NCBI GenBank assembly: GCA_017429885.1
Contig: JAFROA010000019.1
Coordinates: forward strand, 1 to 17,088
Direction of reading: 5' to 3'
Length of the DNA: 17,088 nucleotides
Source: Bacteroidales bacterium
GTDB taxonomy: Bacteria > Bacteroidota > Bacteroidia > Bacteroidales > UBA932
Shown here: positions 6,468 through 15,048 of the stretch, piece by piece
Layout: every line of letters starts with the position of its first letter
Numbering within the stretch: position 1 is the first letter of the stretch
The notes under the pieces: generated by a model
Told to the model about the DNA's origin: nothing
Seen by the model: the letters and a program-made list of their open reading frames with translations, nothing else
The model's database searches: none
Made by a program: the position numbers and the translations under genes

Positions 6468-8423
6468 TTAGAGACTTATTCCCAAAACCGGGGCGACGAT
6501 GGTGCCCATTGAGTTGTTGCTGCCACTGAAGGTGTTCAGGCCTGCCTTAAGGCCCAGGCAGAGGGCTGTGTTGCCGCCGAGGGATATCCGATATCCCATC
6601 ATTCCGGAGGCAGACATGCCAAATCCAAATTCGGGAGACCCGAAACCGACACCAGCGCGGCCTCCAAGGAGGAATGATCCCTTCTTTGCCGCAGACACGA
6701 AATACCGCGCGTCAACGAATCCTTGAACAACGGACATCCTTCCTCCGCTATAACTATCGTAGGCGGCCCCGCCTCCGATGAAGAAACCTGAATTTCCCAT
6801 CCAACCAAGTGTGGCGGAAAACTCCATGACCGTCCCTTTGAGCCAATAGGTGTTCCCGTCCCGGCTTGAGACAACTGATGTCGGACCGAAACCGTAAGGG
6901 ACGGCTTCCAAAACGAAGGCTAGTCGCCCAGACTTTGCCTTGGCCGGTTTCTCAACCGCAGGTTTTGGCTGGCTCTCCGGCACGGGAGCGACAGGAGCGA
7001 CCTGAGCGGGGATCTCTTCAACAACAGGGGTGGGGGCCACTTCAGGAATCGCTTCCAGTCCCTTTTCAAGGTAGTCCTTCGGATAATCAAAAGTCACCTT
7101 ATCCAGGATGTTGGCATATTCTTCAGAAGACCATGATAAAGAGCACCTATTCACAATCTCATCAAAGGAAAGCAATCCGACAGAAGCGAAAGGGACTGAC
7201 TTAGATTGGGCTAGCTCAGCTAAAGCATCCGCTTTTTCTTGAAGTTTGTCTGACTCTTCTTTACTCTTAACTGCGCCGCCGCGGCCAAAACGGGCGCAAC
7301 GAGCGGCCTTTTCATAGACTTTCGCAGCCATGTCTTCCGGGAGCTTGCCAAGATCCTTATTCAGAAGCGTCGTTTTAAGATAGGAATAAGCCTTATCAAA
7401 ATCTTTTGTCTCGACAGGGCTGACGCCATCGTAATACGCGATGCCTAACGCCGCTTGCGAGTACACGTCTCCCCGAGACGCGGCTTTCTCGAACAGTTCC
7501 AGGGCTTTCCTTGTGTCTTTTGCCGTACTGATTCCTTCATTGAAATAACAACCAAGGATATAATCCACCTTAGAACTCGTCCCTTCAAGCTTACTGTACA
7601 AATTGAAGGCCCTCTCCTGAAACACCCCGGTACCTGCTCCGGTCCTGTAACAATCGGCAAGGGCCTCAATTCCGACAGGGTCATTCTTTTCAGCCACTTT
7701 TCCGAAAAACTTGAAAGCCTCCACCTCATTCTTTCCCACACCCTCACCGTGGTAATACATTCCACCAATTAAGGCCAACGACTGAGGGATTCCGGCATCA
7801 GCGGCCACTCTCAAATAGTCGAACGCCTGGCTAGGGTTTTGAATGAATCGCGAACCTAGCAAAGCGGACGCTTCCGGTAATCCAAACTCATGAAGATCTT
7901 TTAATAATTGAACAGACTTCTTCTCGTCTTGAGTGATGCCCAGCGACGGGTTTCCTTCCGCATAATTCTTCGCATAAAGCAGTTTGGCGAAAGGATAGTC
8001 TCTCTCAAAAGATCTACCTACATAGTCAAAAATCACAGTTTGATCAAAATTCCTATCAGAACAAACCTGCGCGAGAACCCAAGCGGCAAGACCGTCTCCC
8101 GCCCCAGCGGCCTTTTGCCCCCACTGCCAAGCGTTGTAGAGATCTTTACTCGTCCCTATCCCGTTTCTTGAAAGGTACGTGACCATGGCCTCCGCGGGAG
8201 CATATTCCTTTTCCGCGGATCGGAGGAACCAGTAATAAGCGGATTTCTCGTTATTCTCTCCCCCTTTCTTCAAACAGGAGAATCCCAACTCGTACATCGC
8301 CTCCAGATCCCCTTTTCTGGCCATATTCAACAGCGCTCTCTCGTCATTCTGAGCCGACGCGATGACGGGGATTGACGCGATCGCGATAAATAAGCATAAT
8401 ATTTTATTCGATTTCATAAGCAT
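6468..8423 (-). CDS. Exported Sel1-repeat protein with C-terminal putative outer-membrane barrel
   Basis: This 651-aa protein begins with a signal peptide (hydrophobic 8-22, cleavage expected after ASA at 24; a second Met at residue 3 is an alternative start). Residues about 30-400 are a series of Sel1/TPR-like helical repeats, with cores such as AMYELGFSCLKKG, SLALIGGMYYHGEGVG and SQAALGIAYYDGV. A proline-rich linker follows (about 460-497). Residues 500-651 alternate hydrophobic and glycine-rich strands (FFIGGGAAYDSY, SFLLGGRAGVGFG, LCLGLKAGLN) and end in VLGISL, which is typical of small outer-membrane beta-barrels, though the terminal residue is Leu rather than Phe. The likely arrangement is a periplasmic Sel1 solenoid tethered to an outer-membrane barrel. 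It starts 3 nt after the TM-kinase gene, whose periplasmic tail also looks Sel1-like, so the two may interact. Confidence 0.8.
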   Translation of the reverse strand: MLMKSNKILCLFIAIASIPVIASAQNDERALLNMARKGDLEAMYELGFSCLKKGGENNEKSAYYWFLRSAEKEYAPAEAMVTYLSRNGIGTSKDLYNAWQWGQKAAGAGDGLAAWVLAQVCSDRNFDQTVIFDYVGRSFERDYPFAKLLYAKNYAEGNPSLGITQDEKKSVQLLKDLHEFGLPEASALLGSRFIQNPSQAFDYLRVAADAGIPQSLALIGGMYYHGEGVGKNEVEAFKFFGKVAEKNDPVGIEALADCYRTGAGTGVFQERAFNLYSKLEGTSSKVDYILGCYFNEGISTAKDTRKALELFEKAASRGDVYSQAALGIAYYDGVSPVETKDFDKAYSYLKTTLLNKDLGKLPEDMAAKVYEKAARCARFGRGGAVKSKEESDKLQEKADALAELAQSKSVPFASVGLLSFDEIVNRCSLSWSSEEYANILDKVTFDYPKDYLEKGLEAIPEVAPTPVVEEIPAQVAPVAPVPESQPKPAVEKPAKAKSGRLAFVLEAVPYGFGPTSVVSSRDGNTYWLKGTVMEFSATLGWMGNSGFFIGGGAAYDSYSGGRMSVVQGFVDARYFVSAAKKGSFLLGGRAGVGFGSPEFGFGMSASGMMGYRISLGGNTALCLGLKAGLNTFSGSNNSMGTIVAPVLGISL

Positions 8424-8426
8424 TCA

Positions 8427-10268
8427 TTATTTCCATCCTGGGTCAACTACATCTTCCTCATAGTAACCTTCTTTTCTCAATTTAACCACCACAGGGGTCC
8501 CCTTAGCTTGACCAGCTTTTTGGGCATAAGCATGAGCGGAATCATAGTCAGTCGCGATATAACAATATTGAGCATAACGATAGCACGCCTCCTGATCACC
8601 GGCGTCAGCCAATTGTTTGACTCTAGTCCAGTCATTTCGGTTGATTGCCGCCTCCAAAGTGTTGTCATTCTCTGCCTTCTCGAGCCGGGCTTTCTCCGCG
8701 GCCGCTTCTTTTTCTTTCTTTTCTTTTGCTAAACGATCTTCTTCCTTATTCTGCCCCGATGGTTTTTCTTTAATAGCTGTTTTCTCGTTCTGAGATGAGT
8801 CTTGGACAATCTCAGCAGGAACGGTCTGTTGAGTATCTGCCGGTTCAAGGACGTTATGATCAACTATTCCTTCACTCTCATCAATCGCTTGAACACTTTC
8901 TTTGACTATTCCCTTGTTATTCCAAGGCTTCCAAACAAATAGAACTCCAGCCGCCGCCAATAGAGCGATCGATAGCATGATGAGTCCACTTATGCCGGTG
9001 CCCTTCTCCTTAGTGGCCGCCGCCGCTCTTGCGGCTTTCGCGGCTTTCGCGGCTTTCGCGACCTCGATCCGCTTGGCCTTCTCTGCCTCTTTAGCTTTTC
9101 GGGCTTCCTCAGCCGCCTTACGGGCGGCCTCCTTGCGGGTGCGTTCTTCCTCTTCCTTGCGCTTACGCTCTTCCTCGGCAGCCTTGCGGGCAGCCTCCTT
9201 CCGGGCGCGCTCCTCCTCTTCCTTGCGCCTCCGTTCCTCCTCAGCCGCCTTGCGGGCAGCCTCTTCCTTCTGACGTTTCTCCGCCTCTTCGCGAAGACGC
9301 TGCTCTTCCCGGCGCCGCCGTTCTTCCTCTATCGCTTTCTGACGAGCCTCCTCAGCCCTTTGCTCCTCCAATTTCCTCCGACGTTCAGCCTCTGCTCTCA
9401 ACCTTTCATCCTCTTCCCTTTTCCTCCTCCAGGCATCTTCCCAGGGTAAATAGACAGAACGCCCTGACAGGACATCTGAAGCATACCAATCAAGATCGTC
9501 AGCTTTAGGCCTTTCCCAAGTGTCCTTGGATAAACAGGCGGCTACCGTGGATTTAAGGCTATCCGACCACTGTCCCTTAAGATCCGGAGTCTCACCACCA
9601 TGAAGCTGAATAACACCCCCTTGGCCGAAGAAAGGTAACTCTCCTTCCAACAGCTCATACATAGTGGCGCCCAAAGCCCAAATATCCGTCGCTTTAACAG
9701 CGGACGCGTCGCTTGAGAACATCTCAGGACCCATATACCCGATAGTTCCTTGAGTCGTACTTTCGGACAAATCCCTTACAGAGTTTCTCCGCAACGTGCT
9801 TCTCATCTTCACGCTAACGCCGAAATCCGATATCAGGAAATCTCCTTGCGGATCCCTTAGAATGTTGTCAGGCTTGATGTCCCGATGGATAATATCTTTT
9901 GAGTGGAGATACGCGAGACCAGCGCTAACATCTTTAATGAATTTCCAGGCGTCTTCTTCCGTGATTCTCCCGATGAGCTCGTTCGCCGACAACGGGCAAT
10001 ATGGCATCACTAGATAAGGCCGTTTCTCGACCACATCAAAATGTGAGGCATGAAGAAGATTGGGATGATTGAGGTTGAAAGCCGTCCTGAACTCAGACTT
10101 AAACTCGTTTATCCCGCGGGTGTCCAGGGCGATGTATATCTTTAAGGCCACCTCCATGTCAAGAATGTCGTCCCAGGCTTGCCAGACCTCACCGAAGGTT
10201 CCTCGTCCACGTTCAGAAACCAGCCGATAGCGTCCGTTTATGACTTCTCCTTCTTTGAGTGTCATCAT
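8427..10268 (-). CDS. Transmembrane Ser/Thr protein kinase with long charged helix and periplasmic Sel1-like tail
   Basis: A 613-aa Hanks-type kinase. The kinase domain (about 14-265) has the glycine loop GRGTFG (21-26), Lys43, HRDIKPDN (128-135), DFG (148-150) and GTIGYMGPE (174-182), so it should be active. The activation segment (151-173) is rich in Ser, Thr and Arg. Residues about 280-418 are almost wholly Glu, Arg, Lys and Ala, predicted as a very long helix. One transmembrane segment follows (about 427-446), then a periplasmic region with a second charged stretch (506-534) and a Sel1-like helical pair (537-590, ACYRYAQYCYIATDYDSAHA). The start overlaps the phosphatase stop by 4 nt (ATGATGA), so kinase and phosphatase are probably translationally coupled. 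The topology suggests it senses or signals across the inner membrane. Confidence 0.9.
   Translation of the reverse strand: MMTLKEGEVINGRYRLVSERGRGTFGEVWQAWDDILDMEVALKIYIALDTRGINEFKSEFRTAFNLNHPNLLHASHFDVVEKRPYLVMPYCPLSANELIGRITEEDAWKFIKDVSAGLAYLHSKDIIHRDIKPDNILRDPQGDFLISDFGVSVKMRSTLRRNSVRDLSESTTQGTIGYMGPEMFSSDASAVKATDIWALGATMYELLEGELPFFGQGGVIQLHGGETPDLKGQWSDSLKSTVAACLSKDTWERPKADDLDWYASDVLSGRSVYLPWEDAWRRKREEDERLRAEAERRRKLEEQRAEEARQKAIEEERRRREEQRLREEAEKRQKEEAARKAAEEERRRKEEEERARKEAARKAAEEERKRKEEEERTRKEAARKAAEEARKAKEAEKAKRIEVAKAAKAAKAARAAAATKEKGTGISGLIMLSIALLAAAGVLFVWKPWNNKGIVKESVQAIDESEGIVDHNVLEPADTQQTVPAEIVQDSSQNEKTAIKEKPSGQNKEEDRLAKEKKEKEAAAEKARLEKAENDNTLEAAINRNDWTRVKQLADAGDQEACYRYAQYCYIATDYDSAHAYAQKAGQAKGTPVVVKLRKEGYYEEDVVDPGWK
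9112..9265 (-). repeat. 66-bp tandem repeat encoding the kinase charged helix
   Basis: The sequence for ARKAAEEE recurs at 9112, 9178 and 9244, a 66-bp (22-residue) period, inside the Glu/Arg/Lys/Ala-rich region of the transmembrane kinase. Copies differ mostly at single bases. The repeat can change in copy number without breaking the frame and would then alter helix length. Confidence 0.75.
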
Positions 10269-11377
10269 TCTTCTCCCTTTATGGATATGCTCACCTCTTC
10301 CTCAACCTGCTCAGGATCATGATTCTGGCCAAAGCATCCTCGGACAAGGTATGCGGCCAGGCAAAGGATTCCGACCGCCGCTATCAAAGCGACCACTCGA
10401 AGGATAGCTCGAAGCCATTTTCTCATGCCGCCCCTCTTAGGCCTGTCTGACTCGGCAGGACTCTCCTCCTCAACATCAATCGGCTTTTCATCAGGGCCAG
10501 CGGTCTCTGACACGTTTTCTTTGTCAGGCTCCTCCCCATCAGTGATCTCACACAGGACGGCTGTCACGTTATCGTGCCACTCGGCGGCCTCGGCCGCTTT
10601 CCAAAGAGCGGCGCGACAGGCGCTCATAGACGCGCGATTGGCGCTGATGATCTGCCCCATCTCATCGTCATGGAGCACGCCGCTTAAGCCGTCACTGTTC
10701 AGAAGAAATATGTCCCCTTTGAACATTTGGACTGAGACAGAGTCGGCGACCGCCTTCTTACTCGTGTCTCCAAGGCTCCGGGTTATGATGTTATTGTACG
10801 GATGGATAAAAGCCTCTTCCGCCGTAATCTTACCATTGTCAACTAGTTCCTGGACATAAGAGTGATCCTTAGACAACTGCTTCAGGCCATCGGGCTCGCG
10901 ATAAAGATATATCCTGCTGTCACCAAGCCAAGCCAAGGAGGCTTCAGTCCCATGAAGCCAGGCCATGACGATAGTGCTGCCCATACCCTCACATTCAGGG
11001 TGATCCTTAGCATGTTTCTTGATCGCCTCGTCCGCCAAGGTGACGACCTTTTTGAGATACTTCTCCCTGCCATCAGAATTCTCCATCGCATAGTGTGGCA
11101 CATTCTCCTTTGAAAATGCCACCTTGACGATGTTAATGGCTATTTCCGACGCCACCTCTCCGGCGTTCATACCACCCATCCCATCAGCGACAACCAGGAG
11201 ACATCCATATTCTGTCAGAATCATCTCCTTGTCGGACTCGAAAAGGGCGGCATCCGTGTCAGCTCCAAGGTCGGCATTGACGAACATATTGTCCTCATTG
11301 CCGCTCCTCGGTGCCTCAGGATTGTATCTTCCGGCCGCGTCAGTGTAAGCGGCCAGCTTGAACTTGACTTGCGTCAT
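10265..11377 (-). CDS. Membrane-anchored PP2C-type Ser/Thr phosphatase
   Basis: This 370-aa protein is a PPM/PP2C metal-dependent phosphatase, expected to remove phosphate from Ser/Thr residues placed by the two operon kinases. All family motifs are present: NED (27-29), ADGMGG (64-69) with metal-binding Asp65, GMGST (131-135), GDSR (152-155), SDG (228-230) and HDN (268-270). After the catalytic domain (about 5-279) comes an acidic linker (280-312) and one transmembrane helix (about 323-345), then a short acidic tail. The catalytic domain is thus cytoplasmic at the membrane, like the downstream kinase. It overlaps both neighbours by 4 nt (ATGA), the tightest coupling in the operon. Confidence 0.93.
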   Translation of the reverse strand: MTQVKFKLAAYTDAAGRYNPEAPRSGNEDNMFVNADLGADTDAALFESDKEMILTEYGCLLVVADGMGGMNAGEVASEIAINIVKVAFSKENVPHYAMENSDGREKYLKKVVTLADEAIKKHAKDHPECEGMGSTIVMAWLHGTEASLAWLGDSRIYLYREPDGLKQLSKDHSYVQELVDNGKITAEEAFIHPYNNIITRSLGDTSKKAVADSVSVQMFKGDIFLLNSDGLSGVLHDDEMGQIISANRASMSACRAALWKAAEAAEWHDNVTAVLCEITDGEEPDKENVSETAGPDEKPIDVEEESPAESDRPKRGGMRKWLRAILRVVALIAAVGILCLAAYLVRGCFGQNHDPEQVEEEVSISIKGEE

Positions 11378-12210
11378 TTTTTATTCGTTTTCTTGGTTTT
11401 CTTTTCCTGCTTCGGAGTGGCTGGGACCAGCTTTGGCTTATCCTCTGAAAGAACTGGAGTCTCAATTGGATTGTCAATCATGATTATCCTCCATCCCTCG
11501 GGACCGTTGTCAAGAAATCCAAGTATTTCAAAATGAATAGTCCCCGCAGAAGGATACGTGGGTTTGATGAATACGCCGCCGATTGCCCCTTCAGGAGCGG
11601 TTTTACCAGTCATGCTGACAATAGTGGAGTCTGCATGCTGTCCATAAGCATTAATCGATAGTATATTCTCTTTCTTAGACAGCCAAACCACAAAACCATC
11701 GACTTTTTCGCTCCAACCTCCAACCATTAGTCCTTCAGAAACATCGGATGAGACTTCGACTACCTCATAAGATGTCATCGGTATTTGTTTGTGGGTCTTA
11801 ATAATCGGGACTGTAGTGGGCTTGAATACAGAATCTCCAGGAGAGAGGATCTCCGAGGAAGAGATAACCGGAGTCATTCCGGGGAATTTCTTGACATCAT
11901 TGTTGCCGAACCATGGAGTAGCCACATTTACGGGAGCGATCCAACCTCCTTTGGTCTTGACACAGAACCCCTCAGCGACACCGAAGAAGTCCTTGTCCTC
12001 AACATTGAACTTCTCGTGGGACAAGGTGTCTTCAAGCTGGTATTTCAGGCGCATGACGCAAAGAGCGTCCTTCATCGCCGAGACAACCATATTCTGGCTC
12101 TCTGAAGTGACAGAGGGCCTCACTCTCGGGAAAATCTGGGCTTCTGCCCGGGACATGCCCGCGAGAAGCGCGAGACATGTGATAATCAGTCCTTTAACAA
12201 ACGGTCTCAT
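11374..12210 (-). CDS. Exported protein of unknown function
   Basis: I do not recognise this 278-aa protein. It has a clear signal peptide (hydrophobic 8-18, cleavage expected after AEA at 24) and so should be periplasmic. The middle (about 75-245) looks like a compact beta-rich domain, with GFCVKTKGGWIAPVNVATPW (81-100), VDGFVVWLSKKENILSI (170-186) and GAIGGVFIKP (208-217). The C-terminal 25 residues are rich in Lys, Pro and Thr and lack a membrane anchor. The GFCVKTKGGW...GAIGGVF arrangement faintly recalls a trypsin-fold protein without catalytic residues, which is only a guess. It lies 2 nt after the FHA-protease gene and overlaps the phosphatase start, so a role with those envelope proteins is likely. 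Confidence 0.8.
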   Translation of the reverse strand: MRPFVKGLIITCLALLAGMSRAEAQIFPRVRPSVTSESQNMVVSAMKDALCVMRLKYQLEDTLSHEKFNVEDKDFFGVAEGFCVKTKGGWIAPVNVATPWFGNNDVKKFPGMTPVISSSEILSPGDSVFKPTTVPIIKTHKQIPMTSYEVVEVSSDVSEGLMVGGWSEKVDGFVVWLSKKENILSINAYGQHADSTIVSMTGKTAPEGAIGGVFIKPTYPSAGTIHFEILGFLDNGPEGWRIIMIDNPIETPVLSEDKPKLVPATPKQEKKTKKTNKK

Positions 12211-12212
12211 GA

Positions 12213-13748
12213 TTAATAAATAGCTGCTATCGGGACAATGATTCCAATGTTTCTTCCTGCGCTCATCGAGACTATTCCTACCGCCACAAGATTGCCGGAA
12301 GAATCCCTGGCAAGGACAGGACCGCCTGAATTACCACTCTCATAATTGGTGTTTGTGGTCACGATGCCACCGTTCTGAAGACCATTGACGGCAACTGTGG
12401 CATTCCCATACACAGGAGAGATACCACGTGATGAGGCCCCAAGTCCAAGAGGGAATCCAAGGACAGTCAGTTCGGTCATTCTCTCGAGATTGCAACTAAG
12501 TTTCGCGTCAGGAACGATAGGGCCGGACTTACCGAAAATCATATAAGCATAATCAAGGTGCTGAAGGCTATAGTCAGCCAACGAGACCTTGTAACCCTCA
12601 TCATCGGTGTCGTGGAGGTCGTGGGACCGGTTCATGATCATCTGGTCGCTCGTGAACCTGACATTATCTCCTGTCGAAGTGGCGCCAAGGAAGTGCGCGA
12701 CAACTTTCCCGCCGTTATTAACAAGAAGATTCAGCTCATATAACTCTTTATCAATCTCACCTCCTGCCATCCAATATGACCATCCTTCAATGACATGCCT
12801 TGCCGTGACAAAACGTCCGTCTGAAAGGAGAAAACCTGTCCCAGTCCACCCTGGAACTCCAGGTTCACCGCACTTTAAATACGCTGATTTCCCATCAGGG
12901 GTAGTGATATCGAATCCTTCTGTGTAGATAAAATAGATGCCAGGCACAAGAGCGTCAATCGCCTCGTTAAGTGTCTTATTCCCAGACATATCCGGGGCTG
13001 GGCCAGGTGTGTACTCTGTCTTGCCCGCTTTCTGGAGCTCCGCGACTTTTCGAGTGGTGCTAGAGAGCTGGCTTGAGATAGCCTGATTCTTTTTCTTCAA
13101 TTCAGCTACAACTTCCTCGTTCTTGGCCTTCTCCTCCTCCTGCTGCTGAGTCAATTGCTCAATGGCTTGATTCGCGTCGATGAGCTTACTGTTCGACTGG
13201 TGAAGAAGCCATCCGCCAACAGCGCACGCCGCGACCAGGAGAGCCAGCAGGCAACACAACGCTGTCTTGTAAGGTCTCAAAGCCTGTTTGCGGAACAGGG
13301 ACAGGCGGTTTGTTAGGCCAATCGACTTGACTAATCCCTCATTGCCCTCAGGCGCGACGAAGCCGAGTTTAGGGCCGTTGGTTGAAAGTTGGATCTCATC
13401 TCCGTTCTGGAGATACCAGCTGGTCTCCACCTTATTCCCGTTCAGATAGGTCGAGTTAGTCTTGGACAATTGGATGAGTTTCCAACCATTCCCTTCTTTG
13501 ACGATGGCCGCGTGACGACGGCTCACCGTCGTGAAAGACTCGTCGAAACGGACCTGGCACTTGGGGTCGCGCCCCAACTCCACGCTGTCGATAATGATCT
13601 TCTGGACAGCGCCTTCCTGATGGTACTTGCTCCTTGTCTTGTGCACAAGCTCATAATACCTGCGGCCTTTTCCCGCGAAAACGGATTTGACACCCGCTCC
13701 AACCGATCCCGCGAAGGATCTTTCATATTTAACTGTTTGCTGTGACAT
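12213..13748 (-). CDS. FHA domain - transmembrane - trypsin-like serine protease
   Basis: This 511-aa protein joins a phosphothreonine reader to a protease. The N-terminal FHA domain (about 35-132) keeps its key residues: GR (59-60), SRRH (76-79) and NSTYLNG (98-104). One transmembrane helix lies at about 163-183, followed by a coiled coil (about 188-240). The C-terminal trypsin-like domain (about 265-511) has a GTGFLLSDGRFVTARHV segment (303-319) with His318, Asp399 in HLDYAYM, and Ser474 in SGNSGGP (471-477), so the catalytic triad is complete. The FHA part should face the cytoplasm and the protease the periplasm. This is HtrA/DegS-like in layout but without a PDZ domain. Substrate unknown; binding of phosphorylated kinase or other partner through FHA is the likely control. 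It is 16 nt from the FHA-kinase gene upstream. Confidence 0.9.
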   Translation of the reverse strand: MSQQTVKYERSFAGSVGAGVKSVFAGKGRRYYELVHKTRSKYHQEGAVQKIIIDSVELGRDPKCQVRFDESFTTVSRRHAAIVKEGNGWKLIQLSKTNSTYLNGNKVETSWYLQNGDEIQLSTNGPKLGFVAPEGNEGLVKSIGLTNRLSLFRKQALRPYKTALCCLLALLVAACAVGGWLLHQSNSKLIDANQAIEQLTQQQEEEKAKNEEVVAELKKKNQAISSQLSSTTRKVAELQKAGKTEYTPGPAPDMSGNKTLNEAIDALVPGIYFIYTEGFDITTPDGKSAYLKCGEPGVPGWTGTGFLLSDGRFVTARHVIEGWSYWMAGGEIDKELYELNLLVNNGGKVVAHFLGATSTGDNVRFTSDQMIMNRSHDLHDTDDEGYKVSLADYSLQHLDYAYMIFGKSGPIVPDAKLSCNLERMTELTVLGFPLGLGASSRGISPVYGNATVAVNGLQNGGIVTTNTNYESGNSGGPVLARDSSGNLVAVGIVSMSAGRNIGIIVPIAAIY

Positions 13749-13764
13749 ATGTGATTATTGTTTA

Positions 13765-15036
13765 TTAATATCCTTCAACCCTTAGTTTGACATCCCCGAT
13801 GGATATGATATCCCCAGGTTTGAAAGGGACGCCGTACCGGTCCGCCTCCCTTGAATTGACGTAGGTACCATTGAGGGAGTCCCTCCAACGGCCTCCGAGC
13901 AACTGGCCGTCCCTTATGTACCACTGCCCTGAAAGAGGATCCTTCTCAAGAGTGCAGTGGTGACGGGAAATGTATTTGCTTGATTCCTCGAGAACCGGGA
14001 TCTGATTATGAGTCAGCTCGTCATCCCTGCCCATAGTGAGGGTAAGCCGTCCTCCGAGCAGACGGTCAAGGTAATAGACCTTCCCATAATCCTCGCCTTG
14101 CATTATTCTCAGCAGAGTGCCGTTGACAACCGGATGGAAAGAATCAACCGAGGGTTCCCTTGCGGGGATCCCTGTGGCGGGAAGCTTTTCCATCACTTCT
14201 TTCGTGGTCTGGATCCTATGATGGAAATCGGGCCTGAGGCATCCTTCGATAACAGGCCCCCACACTCCGGAATTGTCCGCAAGTTTCAAAGCTTCCCTGT
14301 CCCATCTCCCGTCCTTACCGTTCTGAAGATAACGCGGAAGGGTGTTCTCGTTCAACTCTCCGAAAGGCAGTTTCCCGACGATCAGCTCGTACATCAGAAC
14401 GCCGAAAGAGAATATGTCGGTCGTGGGCAGGACGGTCGCCTGCCCTCCCCTAGGCGGATTGACCTGCTCCGGAGGCATATATGGGAATGTCCCGAATATC
14501 TGCTGAGGCTTTCCCATGAAGCCGCGCTCGGTCATCCTTTTGTTCTGGTCGCCGGATATTCCGAAATCTGTCAGGACAGCCGAGGTGTCTTCACGGAGGA
14601 GGACGTTCTCCGGCTTGAGATCCCTATGGACCTTCCCCCTTGAATGAAGCGCGCCCAATCCGTTAAGGATGTCCCGGGCAACAGCCACTTGGTTGACCTG
14701 ATGGGTCTTCGAATAGTCCCGCAGGTCTCCGAGCGGACAATATTCCATCTGAATGTAGGGATTGCCGTTCACCTCGCCGTAGGAGAATGAGTGTACCAGA
14801 TTGGGGCTGTCAATCAGGCCGGTGTTGTATTCCATCACGAAACGCTCCCTGAGCTTCTCGTGATGGTCAGGAGATATGGCCCACAATTTCAAGAGTTTAA
14901 GGGCATATTCCCGGGAATCCCGTCCGATCACTTTATAGACTATTCCGAAAGCACCGTTCCCGAGGATCCTCTGGACCTTGAAACCGGGGCCGATCACGTC
15001 ACCGACGCCGAACTCGCATCTTTGCGCAACGGGCAT
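13765..15036 (-). CDS. Soluble Ser/Thr protein kinase with C-terminal FHA domain
   Basis: A 423-aa cytoplasmic Hanks-type kinase. The kinase domain (about 18-285) has GNGAFG (26-31), Lys47, HRDLKPEN (137-144), DFG (157-159) and the MPPEQ form of the APE motif (187-191), so it should be active. The C-terminal FHA domain (about 313-420) has GR (336-337), SRHH (357-360) and NGTYVN (389-394), all intact, with an insert before the NGT loop. No transmembrane segment is present. A kinase that carries its own FHA can bind its autophosphorylated form or its substrates. It starts 12 nt after the zinc-ribbon/FHA gene and precedes the FHA-protease. Confidence 0.93.
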   Translation of the reverse strand: MPVAQRCEFGVGDVIGPGFKVQRILGNGAFGIVYKVIGRDSREYALKLLKLWAISPDHHEKLRERFVMEYNTGLIDSPNLVHSFSYGEVNGNPYIQMEYCPLGDLRDYSKTHQVNQVAVARDILNGLGALHSRGKVHRDLKPENVLLREDTSAVLTDFGISGDQNKRMTERGFMGKPQQIFGTFPYMPPEQVNPPRGGQATVLPTTDIFSFGVLMYELIVGKLPFGELNENTLPRYLQNGKDGRWDREALKLADNSGVWGPVIEGCLRPDFHHRIQTTKEVMEKLPATGIPAREPSVDSFHPVVNGTLLRIMQGEDYGKVYYLDRLLGGRLTLTMGRDDELTHNQIPVLEESSKYISRHHCTLEKDPLSGQWYIRDGQLLGGRWRDSLNGTYVNSREADRYGVPFKPGDIISIGDVKLRVEGY

Positions 15037-15048
15037 GTGAATAAGTGA

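Noticed and set aside
8902..9273. Plus-strand open frame of 123 residues rich in Ala, Arg and Ser
   Set aside because: It is the complement of the Glu/Arg/Lys/Ala repeat of the transmembrane kinase and low in complexity.
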